Shown here piece by piece: positions 52,292 to 61,288 of a DNA stretch of 64,000 nt (position 1 is the stretch's first letter; each line of letters starts with the position of its first letter). Both the position numbers and the translations under genes were made by a program. The notes under the pieces are model-generated. The model was not told the DNA's origin. It saw nothing but the letters and a program-made list of their open reading frames with translations, and ran no database searches. The DNA comes from UBA11358 sp049517655. GTDB lineage: Bacteria; Verrucomicrobiota; Verrucomicrobiia; Limisphaerales; UBA11358. The stretch covers positions 62,001 to 126,000 of the forward strand of contig JBEKRQ010000003.1 in assembly GCA_049517655.1 (NCBI GenBank), in the 5' to 3' direction.

Positions 52292-53350
52292 ATGCACATC
52301 AATTTTAATAAGTCCGTGCCGGTTCAGAATTATTTTCCGACCGAATCCGACCTGGTTACTAATAGCGTCGTGCAAGCGGCGCTGCACGAGCGCGCCGCCG
52401 AAGCCGCGCGCGTTCGGTTCGGGCGAAGCGTTTTTGTCCGCGCCGTCGTCGAGGTTTCGAATTACTGCCGTGAGAACTGCGCCTACTGCGGTATGCGGCG
52501 CGATAACCGCGCGTTAAAGCGCTACCGCGCGTGCCATGAACAGATTGCCGGACTGCTCATCCATCACCGTCCGGCCAGCGTGACCGACGTGAATATTCAG
52601 GCCGGCGAAGACCTGGTCGCCGTGCGGGAGGTTGTGCTGCCGCTCATCGAAACGTTGCGCCGCGAAACTCCACTCGGCATCAGCGTCTGCCTTGGCACGT
52701 TGACGCCGGAAATTTATGACGCTCTGCAAAACGCCGGTGCGGCGATTTACATCATGAAATTTGAGTGCGCCGATGCCGGGCGATACGAACGGTTTGAAGC
52801 GCCCGGCACCCTGAACGAACGCCTGCGCCACATTCGCCTACTCGCCGAAAACGGCTGGTTTGTCAGCGCCGGGTTCATTGTCGGATTGCCGGGCCAGAAG
52901 CCGCGCGACCTAGTGCAAAAGTTGGAGCTGGCGCGGGCGCTGCCGTTGCATGGCTGTAGTGTCAGTCCCTTCATTCCCGGCGAAGATACGCCGCTGTCGG
53001 ATTGGCCGGTGGCGAATGCGGACTGGACTTTGAACTGCATGGCCGCCATGCGGTTGATGAGGCCGGATTGGGTCATTCCTGCTGTGAGCGCGCTGAACAT
53101 TGCCGAAAAGGACGGCTACCGCCGTGGCCTGCGCGCCGGGGCAAACCTGGTGACCATCAACCTGACTCCAAACGACGTGCGCGGCAACTACGTCATTTAC
53201 AAGCGCGACCGTTTCATCATGACTGAGGAGCGCGTGCTCGCCGCCATTGCGGCCGAGGGGCTAACGCCTTCAAAGCGAGGGCTGGCGGACTTTTACCGAA
53301 ACGGCGCGTGTCGCTCACCTGCCAAAGTAGCACTTTCCCTGGCGAAGTGA
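52292..53350 (+). CDS. Radical SAM protein of the BioB/HydE/PylB type
   Basis: The [4Fe-4S] motif is in NYCRENCAYCGMRRDN at about residue 55, with later GISVCLGTLTPE and the GFIVGLPGQKPRDL loop of the family. It is 352 residues long. I start at ATG 52292; a longer frame runs up to 52088. It is 10 bp upstream of the next radical SAM gene and heads the operon with the ketosynthase genes. These enzymes open or make C-H, C-S or C-C bonds using 5'-deoxyadenosyl radicals; the substrate is unknown. Confidence 0.9.
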   Translation: MHINFNKSVPVQNYFPTESDLVTNSVVQAALHERAAEAARVRFGRSVFVRAVVEVSNYCRENCAYCGMRRDNRALKRYRACHEQIAGLLIHHRPASVTDVNIQAGEDLVAVREVVLPLIETLRRETPLGISVCLGTLTPEIYDALQNAGAAIYIMKFECADAGRYERFEAPGTLNERLRHIRLLAENGWFVSAGFIVGLPGQKPRDLVQKLELARALPLHGCSVSPFIPGEDTPLSDWPVANADWTLNCMAAMRLMRPDWVIPAVSALNIAEKDGYRRGLRAGANLVTINLTPNDVRGNYVIYKRDRFIMTEERVLAAIAAEGLTPSKRGLADFYRNGACRSPAKVALSLAK

Positions 53351-53360
53351 GGATTCTCGT

Positions 53361-54770
53361 ATGGCCAGCCGGATCCTGCTCATCAGCACCAATCGCTACA
53401 CGATGCCGGATGCGGTCTTCCCTCTCGGTCTCGCGTGTCTGAACTCGGCGCTGCGCCGCGCCGGCCACGACACACGCTGGGTTGACTACAATGCGGATTC
53501 CCAGCCGTTGCCCGCTGTGCTGGCCGAATACCGCCCGCATTTCGTCGGCGTCTCCATACGTAATATTGACGACGTGCTCATCCGGAAACGGGAGACCTAC
53601 TTCGGTGGATTGGACGCCATCATCGAAACAGTCCGCCACGTGAACCCTTGTCCGGTGATTCTTGGAGGCAGCGGCTACTCCATCTTCCCGGAGCGGCTGC
53701 TGCGTTTGACGGGGGCCGACTATGGCATTCGGGGCGAAGGGGAAGAGAGTTTTCCCGCCCTGATCTCGGCATTGACGCACGGTGGCGATGTCACGGCCAT
53801 TCCGGGTTTGGTTTATCGTCGGGGGCAGGAGATTGTCGCAAATCCGCGACAACCGTCGCGTAGTATGGCCGGGCTGGATGCCGCAGACCGCCCGGCGCAC
53901 CTGGTCAGTTATTACCTCAAGCACGGCGGCATGCTGAATTTGCAGACGCAACGCGGTTGCGCCCATGTTTGCTGCTATTGCACATACCCGGTGATTGAAG
54001 GTCGCACACACCGCCAACGGCCACCGGAAATCGTGGCCGAGGAGATGGCTCAACTCGAAGTGCTGGGCGCGAAATACGTGTTTATCGTGGATTCTGTTTT
54101 TAATTCCTCGCCGCAGCATGTTGTTGAAACTTGCGAAGCGATCCTTCGCCGCAACTTGAAGATCCGCTGGGCCTGTTTCCTGCGGCCGCAGGGTCTGACG
54201 CCGTCGCTTATGGACATTATGGCCCGCGCGGGCCTGGCGCATATCGAGTTTGGTTCGGATAGTCTTTGTGATTCGGTGCTGGAGGCTTACGGAAAACGGT
54301 TCACGTTTGATGACATCCGCCAATCCAGCGAACTGGCGTGGCAACGCCACGTGGATTTTTGCCACTACCTGATTTGTGGCGGGCCGGGCGAGACGACGGA
54401 AACGCTGCAAACTTCTTTTGAAAACTCGCTACACCTGAGCGGCGCAGTCATCATGGCAGTCGTGGGAATGCGAGTTTATCCGGGGACGGTCCTCTGCGAG
54501 CGGGCATTGCACGAAGGGCAGATGACTGCGGACACCGATCTGCTGACACCGACCTATTACATCGCGCCGGGGTTGACAGTGGAGGAAGTCTTCGCGTGTC
54601 TCCAGCAGTTCTCCGCGCGTTCGTCGAACTGGATCATCGGCGATCCCACGCCTGCTTACACGCGACTCGCCGAACGGTTGCGCACCCGTGGCGTGGCGGG
54701 TCCGTTGTGGAGTTATTTCTCGATGATTCAACGGCTCTGGCCTACCACGCCGTCCAAGACGAACACATGA
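53361..54770 (+). CDS. B12-binding-domain radical SAM protein
   Basis: The N-terminal Rossmann-like half (MASRILLISTNRYTMPDAVFPLG; VGVSIRNIDDV; PVILGGSGYSIFPE) is the cobalamin-binding type; the radical SAM motif is RGCAHVCCYCTYP (CxxxCxxC) at about residue 200, followed by VFIVDSVFNSS and ICGGPGETTETLQ. It has 469 residues. The cobalamin-ligand DxHxxG motif is not obvious, so B12 use is uncertain. It overlaps the next radical SAM gene by 4 bp. Confidence 0.9.
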   Translation: MASRILLISTNRYTMPDAVFPLGLACLNSALRRAGHDTRWVDYNADSQPLPAVLAEYRPHFVGVSIRNIDDVLIRKRETYFGGLDAIIETVRHVNPCPVILGGSGYSIFPERLLRLTGADYGIRGEGEESFPALISALTHGGDVTAIPGLVYRRGQEIVANPRQPSRSMAGLDAADRPAHLVSYYLKHGGMLNLQTQRGCAHVCCYCTYPVIEGRTHRQRPPEIVAEEMAQLEVLGAKYVFIVDSVFNSSPQHVVETCEAILRRNLKIRWACFLRPQGLTPSLMDIMARAGLAHIEFGSDSLCDSVLEAYGKRFTFDDIRQSSELAWQRHVDFCHYLICGGPGETTETLQTSFENSLHLSGAVIMAVVGMRVYPGTVLCERALHEGQMTADTDLLTPTYYIAPGLTVEEVFACLQQFSARSSNWIIGDPTPAYTRLAERLRTRGVAGPLWSYFSMIQRLWPTTPSKTNT

Positions 54771-56122
54771 ACAAACTTCTTCTTATCGCGCCGCTCGGAA
54801 AGACGGGCTTCGTCAGTCGTGACATGACATTTCGCCTGCCGTGTCTGGGCCTTTTGCGAGTCGCCGCACTGACTCCGCCCGGCTGGGATGTGACCATCAT
54901 TGACGAAAAAGTCGAGCAACTCGACCTTACGCAAAGTCCCGACCTCGTTGGCATTACGGTAATGACAATCACGTCGCAACGTGCTTACGAAATCGCCGAT
55001 CACTTCCGCCGCCGCGGCATCAAGGTCGTCATCGGTGGCATGCACGCCTCCTGCCTGCCCGACGAAGCGCTCGCGCATTGCGACAGTGTGGTCGTTGGCG
55101 AGGCGGAACAACTTTGGCCGATTGTGCTGGCGAATTTTGAGCGCGGTGATTTGAAGCGGATTTACCAGCATCAAAACGGTTTGCCGTCCCTCGATGGCAT
55201 GCCTCCCGTTGACTGGGAGCTTTACCGCAAAAAACACTACCTGCCGGTGCATTTTCTCGAGACCACACGCGGCTGTCCGCTGGACTGCGAGTTCTGCGCC
55301 GTGACGAATGCCTTCGGCGGCCGTTACCGCAACCGCCCATTGGACGACGTCCTTGCAGAATTGCGCCGTCTGCGTCCCTTCGACGGCCTGCTGACGCTCA
55401 AAAACTGCGTGTTTTTTGTGGACGACAACATCATCAGCAACCGGGCTTACGCTCGCGAACTGTTCACGCGCCTCGCCGATTTCAAAATCAAGTGGTTCAG
55501 CCAGGCCTCGATGAATGTCGCCAACGATCCCGAAATCTTGAAGCTCTGCCAACGCAGTGGATGCATCGGACTTTTCATCGGCTTCGAAAGCTTTTCGAAG
55601 GAAACGCTGCGTTCCATCGGCCATAAACCAAACAACCCCGAGCACTATCTCGAAACCGTCCGGAAAATTCACGACCATGGCATTGGCGTTGACGCCTCGT
55701 TCGTCTTTGGCTTCGATACGGACGACGAAGGGGTTTTCAACCGCACGGTTGATTTCGTCCTCCGCGCAAAAGTCGAAGTGGTTTATTTTTCAATTCTGAC
55801 GCCTTACCCCGGCACGCGGCTGTTCAGGCGCCTACAGTCCGAGGGCCGGCTGCTGACCACCGATTGGACGCTCTACGACACCGGCCACGTGGTGTATCGT
55901 CCGAAGACTTTCACCTCCGACCAACTCCTCGACGGCTACTATCGCGCGCTCAAGGAAACCTACACCATCAACTCGATCTTCAAACGCCTTTGGGGTACGA
56001 CCGCCTACAAAAACTTTTTCTACCCGATGAATTTCGGCTTCCGCCGGGGCGCGAATGCTCTTTGGCGCGCGTATCGTAAAGGCGCGATGCGTCTCGAATC
56101 GGTCGTGACTATTAAAGAGTGA
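54767..56122 (+). CDS. B12-binding-domain radical SAM protein, second copy
   Basis: An N-terminal B12-binding-like domain (LVGITVMTITSQRAYEIADHF; VVIGGMHASCLPDEAL) precedes the radical SAM motif TTRGCPLDCEFCAV at about residue 167, then FFVDDNIISNRAYAREL and TPYPGTRLF. It is 451 residues long. It begins at ATG 54767 inside the previous stop and ends 4 bp before the ketosynthase gene. With the previous gene it could alkylate, methylate or cyclise the chain on the carrier protein. Confidence 0.92.
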   Translation: MNKLLLIAPLGKTGFVSRDMTFRLPCLGLLRVAALTPPGWDVTIIDEKVEQLDLTQSPDLVGITVMTITSQRAYEIADHFRRRGIKVVIGGMHASCLPDEALAHCDSVVVGEAEQLWPIVLANFERGDLKRIYQHQNGLPSLDGMPPVDWELYRKKHYLPVHFLETTRGCPLDCEFCAVTNAFGGRYRNRPLDDVLAELRRLRPFDGLLTLKNCVFFVDDNIISNRAYARELFTRLADFKIKWFSQASMNVANDPEILKLCQRSGCIGLFIGFESFSKETLRSIGHKPNNPEHYLETVRKIHDHGIGVDASFVFGFDTDDEGVFNRTVDFVLRAKVEVVYFSILTPYPGTRLFRRLQSEGRLLTTDWTLYDTGHVVYRPKTFTSDQLLDGYYRALKETYTINSIFKRLWGTTAYKNFFYPMNFGFRRGANALWRAYRKGAMRLESVVTIKE

Positions 56123-56126
56123 CCTT

Positions 56127-57368
56127 ATGCTTTTCCCGTCGCCAAGACCATCGAAAGCCCCGCCGCGCATCGTCATCACCGGCGCGGGCATCGTCACGGC
56201 GCTCGGAATTGGCTGGCGCGCGAATGCAAACGGCTTCCGGGCGGGCAGGCAGGCGTTCCGGCCCGTGACATTGTTCGATGTTTCACGTCAGCGCGCGAAA
56301 ATCGCTGCGGAGGTGGACCTTCCACAACCCTTTCCACCCATACAACTCTCCGAAAAACGGCTGACTCGCCTTGACCGCGCGACCAAAATGCTCCTCCTGG
56401 CCGTGCAGGAAGCCTGGTCGCAAGCGGGTTTGACGCCCGGCGAAAACCTGCCGCTTGTGCTTGGCACGACCAGCGGCGGCATGGCACTGGCTGAAAGCTA
56501 TTTGCGTCACGCCATTCACTCGCCACAATCCCAGCGGCAGCAGGCCACCCGCGTTATGAATTACCAGGCGCAACGCCAGGCGTTGGATGTTTGTGACGCC
56601 TTCGGTTTTAGCGGACCCATCACCGTCATCTCCAACGCCTGTGCATCGGGCGCAAACGCCATCGGCCATGCGTGGGAACTGCTCCGTGCCGGCCACGCCG
56701 AACAAGCGTTGACCGGCGGACACGACGCGCTTTGTCAGATCACCTTCGCCGGATTCGATTCGCTCCAGGCACTTTCGCCGACGCCGTGCCGGCCTTTCGA
56801 CGCCCGCCGCGACGGCCTGTCTCTTGGCGAAGGCGCTGCGATCCTCGTTTTGGAAACACTCGACCATGCGCGGCGGCGCGGTGTGGAAATTCTCGGCGAA
56901 ATCATCAGCTACGCCGCAGCCACGGACACGTATCACCTCACGCAGCCGCATCCGCAGGGCGACGCCGCGTTCACGACCATGAAGGCGGCGTGTGCGCGCG
57001 CGGACATCACACCAGAACAGGTGGATTACATCAACGCCCACGGCACCGCCACGCTGCAGAACGACAGCACCGAAGCCGCGGCCATCAATCGTTGGGCTGG
57101 CGCGCGGGTGGCGACGTTGCCGGTCAGCTCGACCAAGGCCAGCATCGGCCATCTGCTCGGCGCAGCGGGCGCAGTCGAAACGCTGGTCTGCCTGATGACA
57201 CTTTGCGAACAATGGCTGCCGCCGGAAATCGCGTTGTCCGAAACCGACCCCGCATGTGGTTTTCCCATTGTGAGCCAGCCGACCGATGCCCGCGTGAATG
57301 TTGCACTTTCAAATTCCTTCGGCTTCGGCGGCGCAAACGCCACGCTCATTTTTCGGAGGTGGACATGA
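56127..57368 (+). CDS. Beta-ketoacyl-ACP synthase (KAS II type)
   Basis: A complete ketosynthase of 413 residues: catalytic Cys172 (SNACASGANAIG), His305 (NAHGTATLQND), Lys337 and His342 (SSTKASIGHLLGAAG), and C-terminal NSFGFGGANATLI. It condenses malonyl-ACP with the growing chain. It is directly followed, with a 4-bp overlap, by a partner ketosynthase without the cysteine, the layout of type II polyketide and aryl-polyene systems. Confidence 0.93.
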   Translation: MLFPSPRPSKAPPRIVITGAGIVTALGIGWRANANGFRAGRQAFRPVTLFDVSRQRAKIAAEVDLPQPFPPIQLSEKRLTRLDRATKMLLLAVQEAWSQAGLTPGENLPLVLGTTSGGMALAESYLRHAIHSPQSQRQQATRVMNYQAQRQALDVCDAFGFSGPITVISNACASGANAIGHAWELLRAGHAEQALTGGHDALCQITFAGFDSLQALSPTPCRPFDARRDGLSLGEGAAILVLETLDHARRRGVEILGEIISYAAATDTYHLTQPHPQGDAAFTTMKAACARADITPEQVDYINAHGTATLQNDSTEAAAINRWAGARVATLPVSSTKASIGHLLGAAGAVETLVCLMTLCEQWLPPEIALSETDPACGFPIVSQPTDARVNVALSNSFGFGGANATLIFRRWT

Positions 57369-58399
57369 GCCGGGTCTTTGTTCACGGAATTGGCGCGGTA
57401 TCGCCAGCGGGCTGGGGCATCCCGACATTGCGCGAGGCTTTGAAAAAAGGCGCGCCGTTGCCGACGCAAGCCCTGACACGCCCCGGTTGGAGCAAACCGT
57501 TTCAAGTCCGGACGGTCCCCGCGCCGGCTCGACGTCAGGTGTTCCTGGCGCACCCGCGCCTTCGCCGCGCCAGCGCCATCACGCAATACACCGTCGGTGC
57601 CTCGCGCGAGGCGTTGGGCGAAGATGTCGGGCGCGTGCAGAACGGCGAGTTGCGGCTCGGCATTGTCGTCTGCCTCATGCCGGGTTGCGTGACATATTCG
57701 CGGCGCTTTTACGAAGAAGTGCTGAGCGACCCGGCCACGGCCAGCCCGTTGATTTTTGCCGAAACGGTTTATAACGCGCCAGCCAGTCACCTCGCTGCTT
57801 TCCTCAACTCGGGCACTATCAGCTACACGTTGGTCGGCGACGATAGCAGCTTCCTGCAAGGGCTCGCGCTGGCAGCAGGCTGGTTGCTCAATGATCAAGC
57901 TGATGGTTGCCTGGTCGTTGGGGCGGATGAAATGGACTGGGTCGTCGCTGACGCGGTGCATTTGTTTGAACGGCAGTCGGTTCAGGGCGCTGGCGCTGGC
58001 GCGCTCTACCTGCGCAAGGAAAGTTCCGCCAAACCCGCGCTGGAACTGGCGTGCATCACGGACGCGTTTTTGTTCAGCACCGCTGGAGCACGCTCCGCCG
58101 CCGCGCAACGCATGCGGGCGCAACTGCCGGAGTGCAACCCGCGCGAACTGTTATGCCTCGGCACGCAGGGGATCGCACGCGCTGACGCTGACGAACTGGC
58201 GGCTTGGACGGATTGGACGGGCGCCCGCCTTGCGCCAAAGCAATTGCTCGGTGAAGCCTTCACCGCCTCGGCGGCCTGGCAATGCATTGCCGCTTGTGAC
58301 GCGTTGGGACGCGGAGATTTCAACGCTGTCAACGTCAGCATTGTTGGTGTAAACGAACAGGCGATTGGCGCACGATTTGTGAACCCTAATTTTTTATGA
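57365..58399 (+). CDS. Ketosynthase-like partner lacking the catalytic Cys (chain-length-factor type)
   Basis: The 344-residue protein keeps the thiolase fold (VFVHGIGAVSPAGWG, VGADEMDW, GAGAGALYLR) but where the active site should be it reads SYTLVGDDSSFLQG, with Asp in place of Cys, and the His motifs are lost. This matches the chain-length factor of type II systems and ApeC-like proteins, which form a heterodimer with the active synthase. It is shorter than a normal ketosynthase by about 60 residues. Confidence 0.85.
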   Translation: MSRVFVHGIGAVSPAGWGIPTLREALKKGAPLPTQALTRPGWSKPFQVRTVPAPARRQVFLAHPRLRRASAITQYTVGASREALGEDVGRVQNGELRLGIVVCLMPGCVTYSRRFYEEVLSDPATASPLIFAETVYNAPASHLAAFLNSGTISYTLVGDDSSFLQGLALAAGWLLNDQADGCLVVGADEMDWVVADAVHLFERQSVQGAGAGALYLRKESSAKPALELACITDAFLFSTAGARSAAAQRMRAQLPECNPRELLCLGTQGIARADADELAAWTDWTGARLAPKQLLGEAFTASAAWQCIAACDALGRGDFNAVNVSIVGVNEQAIGARFVNPNFL

Positions 58400-59127
58400 A
58401 ACAACACATTATTTTAATCACCGGTGCGAACGGCAATTTGGGCCGCGCCATCGCCCGCGCGTTTTTGGAGGAATTGCAGGACAACGTCGTCTGGCTGGGC
58501 GTCCATCGCCGGCGCGAACATGCGGATGAACTGGCGGCGGTAAATCCAAACCGTTGCCGTGTGATTTCGCTGGACGTAACCCGGCCGGAGTCATGGCAGG
58601 CGGCGGTGGAGGAAATCTCCGCCGCGCACCAGCGCCTCGATGTACTGGTGAACAATGCCGGCACGCACGACGATGCGTTTCTCGCGCAGATGAAGCCGGA
58701 GTCGTGGCGCGAAGTTTTGGCCGTGAATCTGGATGGTGTTTTTCACGGCTGCCGGGCCGTCCTGCCGGCAATGATTTCGCAGCATGGAGGACGGATCATC
58801 AATATTTCGTCGTTAAGCGCGTTACTGGCGCCCGCCGGCCAGACCAACTACGCGGCAGCCAAGGGGGGTGTTGTTTCTCTCACGCAATCGCTGGCGAAGG
58901 AAGTCGCCCGCATCGGCATCACCGTCAACGCCATTTGTCCGGGTTATCTCGAAACGGAAATGCTGGTGACCATGGACGACGCGGCGCGACAGCGCGCGCT
59001 GGCGCAGATTCCGATGCGGCGGTTCGGCAAACCGGAGGAAGTGGCGGTGGCGGTCCGATTTCTGGCTTGCGCCGAGGCGGCCTACATCACAGGCTCTGTG
59101 CTCAAAATTGACGGCGGAATTTTCTGA
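58396..59127 (+). CDS. SDR-family 3-oxoacyl-ACP reductase (FabG-like)
   Basis: Short-chain dehydrogenase with TGANGNLG, VNNAGTHDDA, the SLS-Y-K triad (NISSLSALL, NYAAAKGG), and PGYLETEM. It has 243 residues. It reduces the ketone made by the synthase pair. It overlaps both neighbours (ATGA at the start, one base at the end). Confidence 0.93.
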   Translation: MKQHIILITGANGNLGRAIARAFLEELQDNVVWLGVHRRREHADELAAVNPNRCRVISLDVTRPESWQAAVEEISAAHQRLDVLVNNAGTHDDAFLAQMKPESWREVLAVNLDGVFHGCRAVLPAMISQHGGRIINISSLSALLAPAGQTNYAAAKGGVVSLTQSLAKEVARIGITVNAICPGYLETEMLVTMDDAARQRALAQIPMRRFGKPEEVAVAVRFLACAEAAYITGSVLKIDGGIF

Positions 59128-59399
59128 TGAGCAACCCAGTCGAACTCAAGACCCATATCAAACGCATGTTGGTGGAAAACCTCATGCTCCAAATCAACCC
59201 GGAGGAAATTGGCGACGACCAGCCGCTGTTTGGCCCCGGCAGCCTGGGCTTGGACTCCGTGGACGCCCTCCAACTGGTTGTGGCATTGGACAAGACCTAT
59301 GAACTCAAGATCGCCAACCCGGAAGCTGCGCGCCAGATTCTTCAGAGCGTCACTTCCATTGCAGCGGCCGTCGCCAAACACAAGGACTCCAAGGCTTAA
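59127..59399 (+). CDS. Acyl carrier protein
   Basis: A 90-residue acidic, helical protein with the phosphopantetheine Ser in SLGLDSVDALQL, and a conserved EEIGDDQPLFGPG before it. It carries the chain for the cluster's ketosynthase, reductase and dehydratase. It is the last gene of the operon. A small hairpin (GACTGC/GCAGTC) follows at about 59412-59427. Confidence 0.93.
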   Translation: MSNPVELKTHIKRMLVENLMLQINPEEIGDDQPLFGPGSLGLDSVDALQLVVALDKTYELKIANPEAARQILQSVTSIAAAVAKHKDSKA

Positions 59400-59501
59400 G
59401 AATTTGCTCCTGACTGCGCGGCAGTCTTCGCCCTGCGCTGCGCTTCGAAAGCGAAACTGGCTTGCCAAGTCGAAGCTCGCAGTTTTACTACGAGCGAAGA
59501 C

Positions 59502-59578
59502 TGGTGCCAGCGACTGGAATCGAACCAGTGACCTCGGGCTTATGAGTCCCACGCTCTAACCAACTGAGCTACGCTGGC
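59502..59578 (-). tRNA. tRNA-Met(CAU), elongator type
   Basis: The full cloverleaf can be read on the minus strand: acceptor GCCAGCG / CGCTGGC, D-arm TAGCTCAGTTGGTTAGAGC, anticodon loop CTCATAA, T-arm CTGGTTCGATTCCAG, and an encoded CCA. The layout closely resembles elongator tRNA-Met of other bacteria; a tRNA-Ile(CAU) read by lysidine cannot be fully excluded. Confidence 0.93.
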
Positions 59579-59596
59579 AACCAAAGGCAGCACTGC

Positions 59597-59624
59597 ATTC
59601 TGCGGACAATTCGCACGCTGTCAA
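59597..59624 (-). promoter_or_regulatory. Promoter of the tRNA-Met gene
   Basis: On the minus strand TTGACA (59619-59624) is a perfect -35 box, 16 bases before CAGAAT (59597-59602), which keeps four of six -10 bases. Transcription would start about 10 bases before the tRNA. Confidence 0.5.
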
Positions 59625-59735
59625 ACGGAGAATCATTTTGGCAGTGTCTTGATTTGGAGATGCCAGTCCTCTGGCATTATTGTCCGGCACTTAATGCAAA
59701 TGGGGGCTGGCGTGCATTCCTGACAGGATTCGTTT

Positions 59736-60170
59736 CTACGCGCAATCGCGACGAGTCCCTGATTCTTTGAGTTTCAAGCTGCTTTGTTGAGCCAAAATTG
59801 TCTTCTGAAGCCAATTTTCGGCTTCGGCAACGGTCTCAAATAATTTGACATTCACTCCCCGGTTAACAGCCGTAGTCTCCGCAAACTGATTCACTTCTTT
59901 TTTCCTTTCCGGATTGATATCCACATAGGCGACATGCCTTACCACTGTCGCTGCTTGCCAGCAGATTTTAGTGACGATTTCGTAAACATCCAAAATACCC
60001 AGGCTCGGTCCCTTGAGATTCTCCTCGATCAGCACGTTGGGACAACGAAGTTCAATGCACTTTTTAAGCCCTTCGGTAAGGTAGCCTGCAACATCCTCGA
60101 CGGTGGAGTCCCCTTCCGCGATCAGATGGAGGTAGGAGCCTTGGTTACGGATTTTGAGAGTGTATGCCAT
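59736..60170 (-). CDS. Small STAS/SpoIIAA-like protein
   Basis: The 144-residue protein is made of alternating strands and helices: YLHLIAEGDSTVEDVAGYLTEGLKK, LIEENLKGPSLGILDVYEIV, and VNVKLFETVAEAENWL at the end. This resembles the SpoIIAA-like family of unknown function. No signal peptide or neighbour suggests a role. Confidence 0.7.
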   Translation of the reverse strand: MAYTLKIRNQGSYLHLIAEGDSTVEDVAGYLTEGLKKCIELRCPNVLIEENLKGPSLGILDVYEIVTKICWQAATVVRHVAYVDINPERKKEVNQFAETTAVNRGVNVKLFETVAEAENWLQKTILAQQSSLKLKESGTRRDCA

Positions 60171-60510
60171 AAATCAGCGTCTGCCATTTTGCCCGACTGG
60201 TTCCAGGTTTTGGTTCGGACTTTCACGCCTTTCCCTAAGCGCCGATCGCAAATTGAGGGTTGAGCATTGAAGGTCGCAAGAACCCCGATTCTCTACCCGA
60301 CGGGCTCTAACTTTAATTATTTTTTGTGTAAGGGCAACTCTAAAAACGGGTTATTGTCCGCAGAACTGTTTACAGCAGCCTTGGAACGGGCGGCGCGTGG
60401 GTGGAAGAATCAATGTGTGCCGTGATTCCCATGAACAACCGCCTGTGCCCATGAGCTTTTGGTTTGTTTCCGGCGGATACAGTTATAAACTCTCTGACAG
60501 CAGGAAGACC
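60171..60510. other. Gene-free spacer
   Basis: These 340 bases hold no supported gene. The end includes an AGGAAG ribosome site at about 60501 for the next gene; otherwise nothing is seen. Confidence 0.5.
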
Positions 60511-61041
60511 ATGAAAACCTCAACAGAATTGGAGAGGCAGGCGGCGTTGCAGGTCGCGGCATTGATGATGGCGGCGGCGCGGACGGCGCCCAAGACGCGC
60601 GGCATTGACAACATCAAGACCGCCGCGATTGACGACGAGCCAGCGAAACAAAAAGTCATCGCCAAAATGCGCGAGATCGCCGCGAAGGAAAAACGGCCCA
60701 GCCTCGCGCGCGACGCCGGCAACATCGAGAACTCGCCGGCCATGGTGGTTATCGGCGTCGAATCCAACACGGCTGGATTGAACTGCGGATTCTGTGGCAA
60801 ACCAACCTGTGAAGTGCTGGAAGCCGCCGGCGGCGTCTGCGCGTTCAACTCCATCGACCTCGGCATTGCCACCGCATCGGCGGCAGAAGTGGCCGGGCGA
60901 TTTCATATTGACAATCGAATCATGTATTCCATTGGCCGGGCGTGCCTGGACTTGGAAATGTTCGGACCGAAGGTCAAACAAGCACTTGGGATTCCATTGA
61001 GCGTGACCGGGAAAAATCCGTTCTTCGACCGCACGGCATAG
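60511..61041 (+). CDS. DUF2148 ferredoxin-like protein
   Basis: The 176-residue protein has the cysteine cluster NCGFCGKPTCEVLEAAGGVCAF and the family's helix-rich N-terminus (ALMMAAARTAPKTRGIDNIKTA). Such proteins are predicted iron-sulfur proteins, often near hydrogenase or anaerobic genes; their function is unknown. ATG 60511 follows a good AGGAAG site. Confidence 0.85.
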   Translation: MKTSTELERQAALQVAALMMAAARTAPKTRGIDNIKTAAIDDEPAKQKVIAKMREIAAKEKRPSLARDAGNIENSPAMVVIGVESNTAGLNCGFCGKPTCEVLEAAGGVCAFNSIDLGIATASAAEVAGRFHIDNRIMYSIGRACLDLEMFGPKVKQALGIPLSVTGKNPFFDRTA

Positions 61042-61288
61042 GCGGCTTGGAAACACGTCGTTGCATTTTGCCGCGTTAAGTCGCGCCAGTCCCATGCGGA
61101 TGACAGGGTGGATATTTCAAAACAGTGCTTTCCATCCACCAGCAACCGTCTTATAACACCACCAGCGTCGGTTTCCGACGGACTCCCGCCAGATGTTTCA
61201 AGGAACATCTTTTTGGTGATTCCCGACTTTCCTGCCGCGAACTTCTCTCCTTGTGGAGCGGAGTGCTGGGAATGCGTTCAACCTATTT

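Noticed and set aside
59502..59578. Intact tRNA-Met as the integration partner of the fragment at 43193
   Set aside because: Beyond the first nine bases (TGGTGCCAG) the two differ, so they are not a direct repeat pair.
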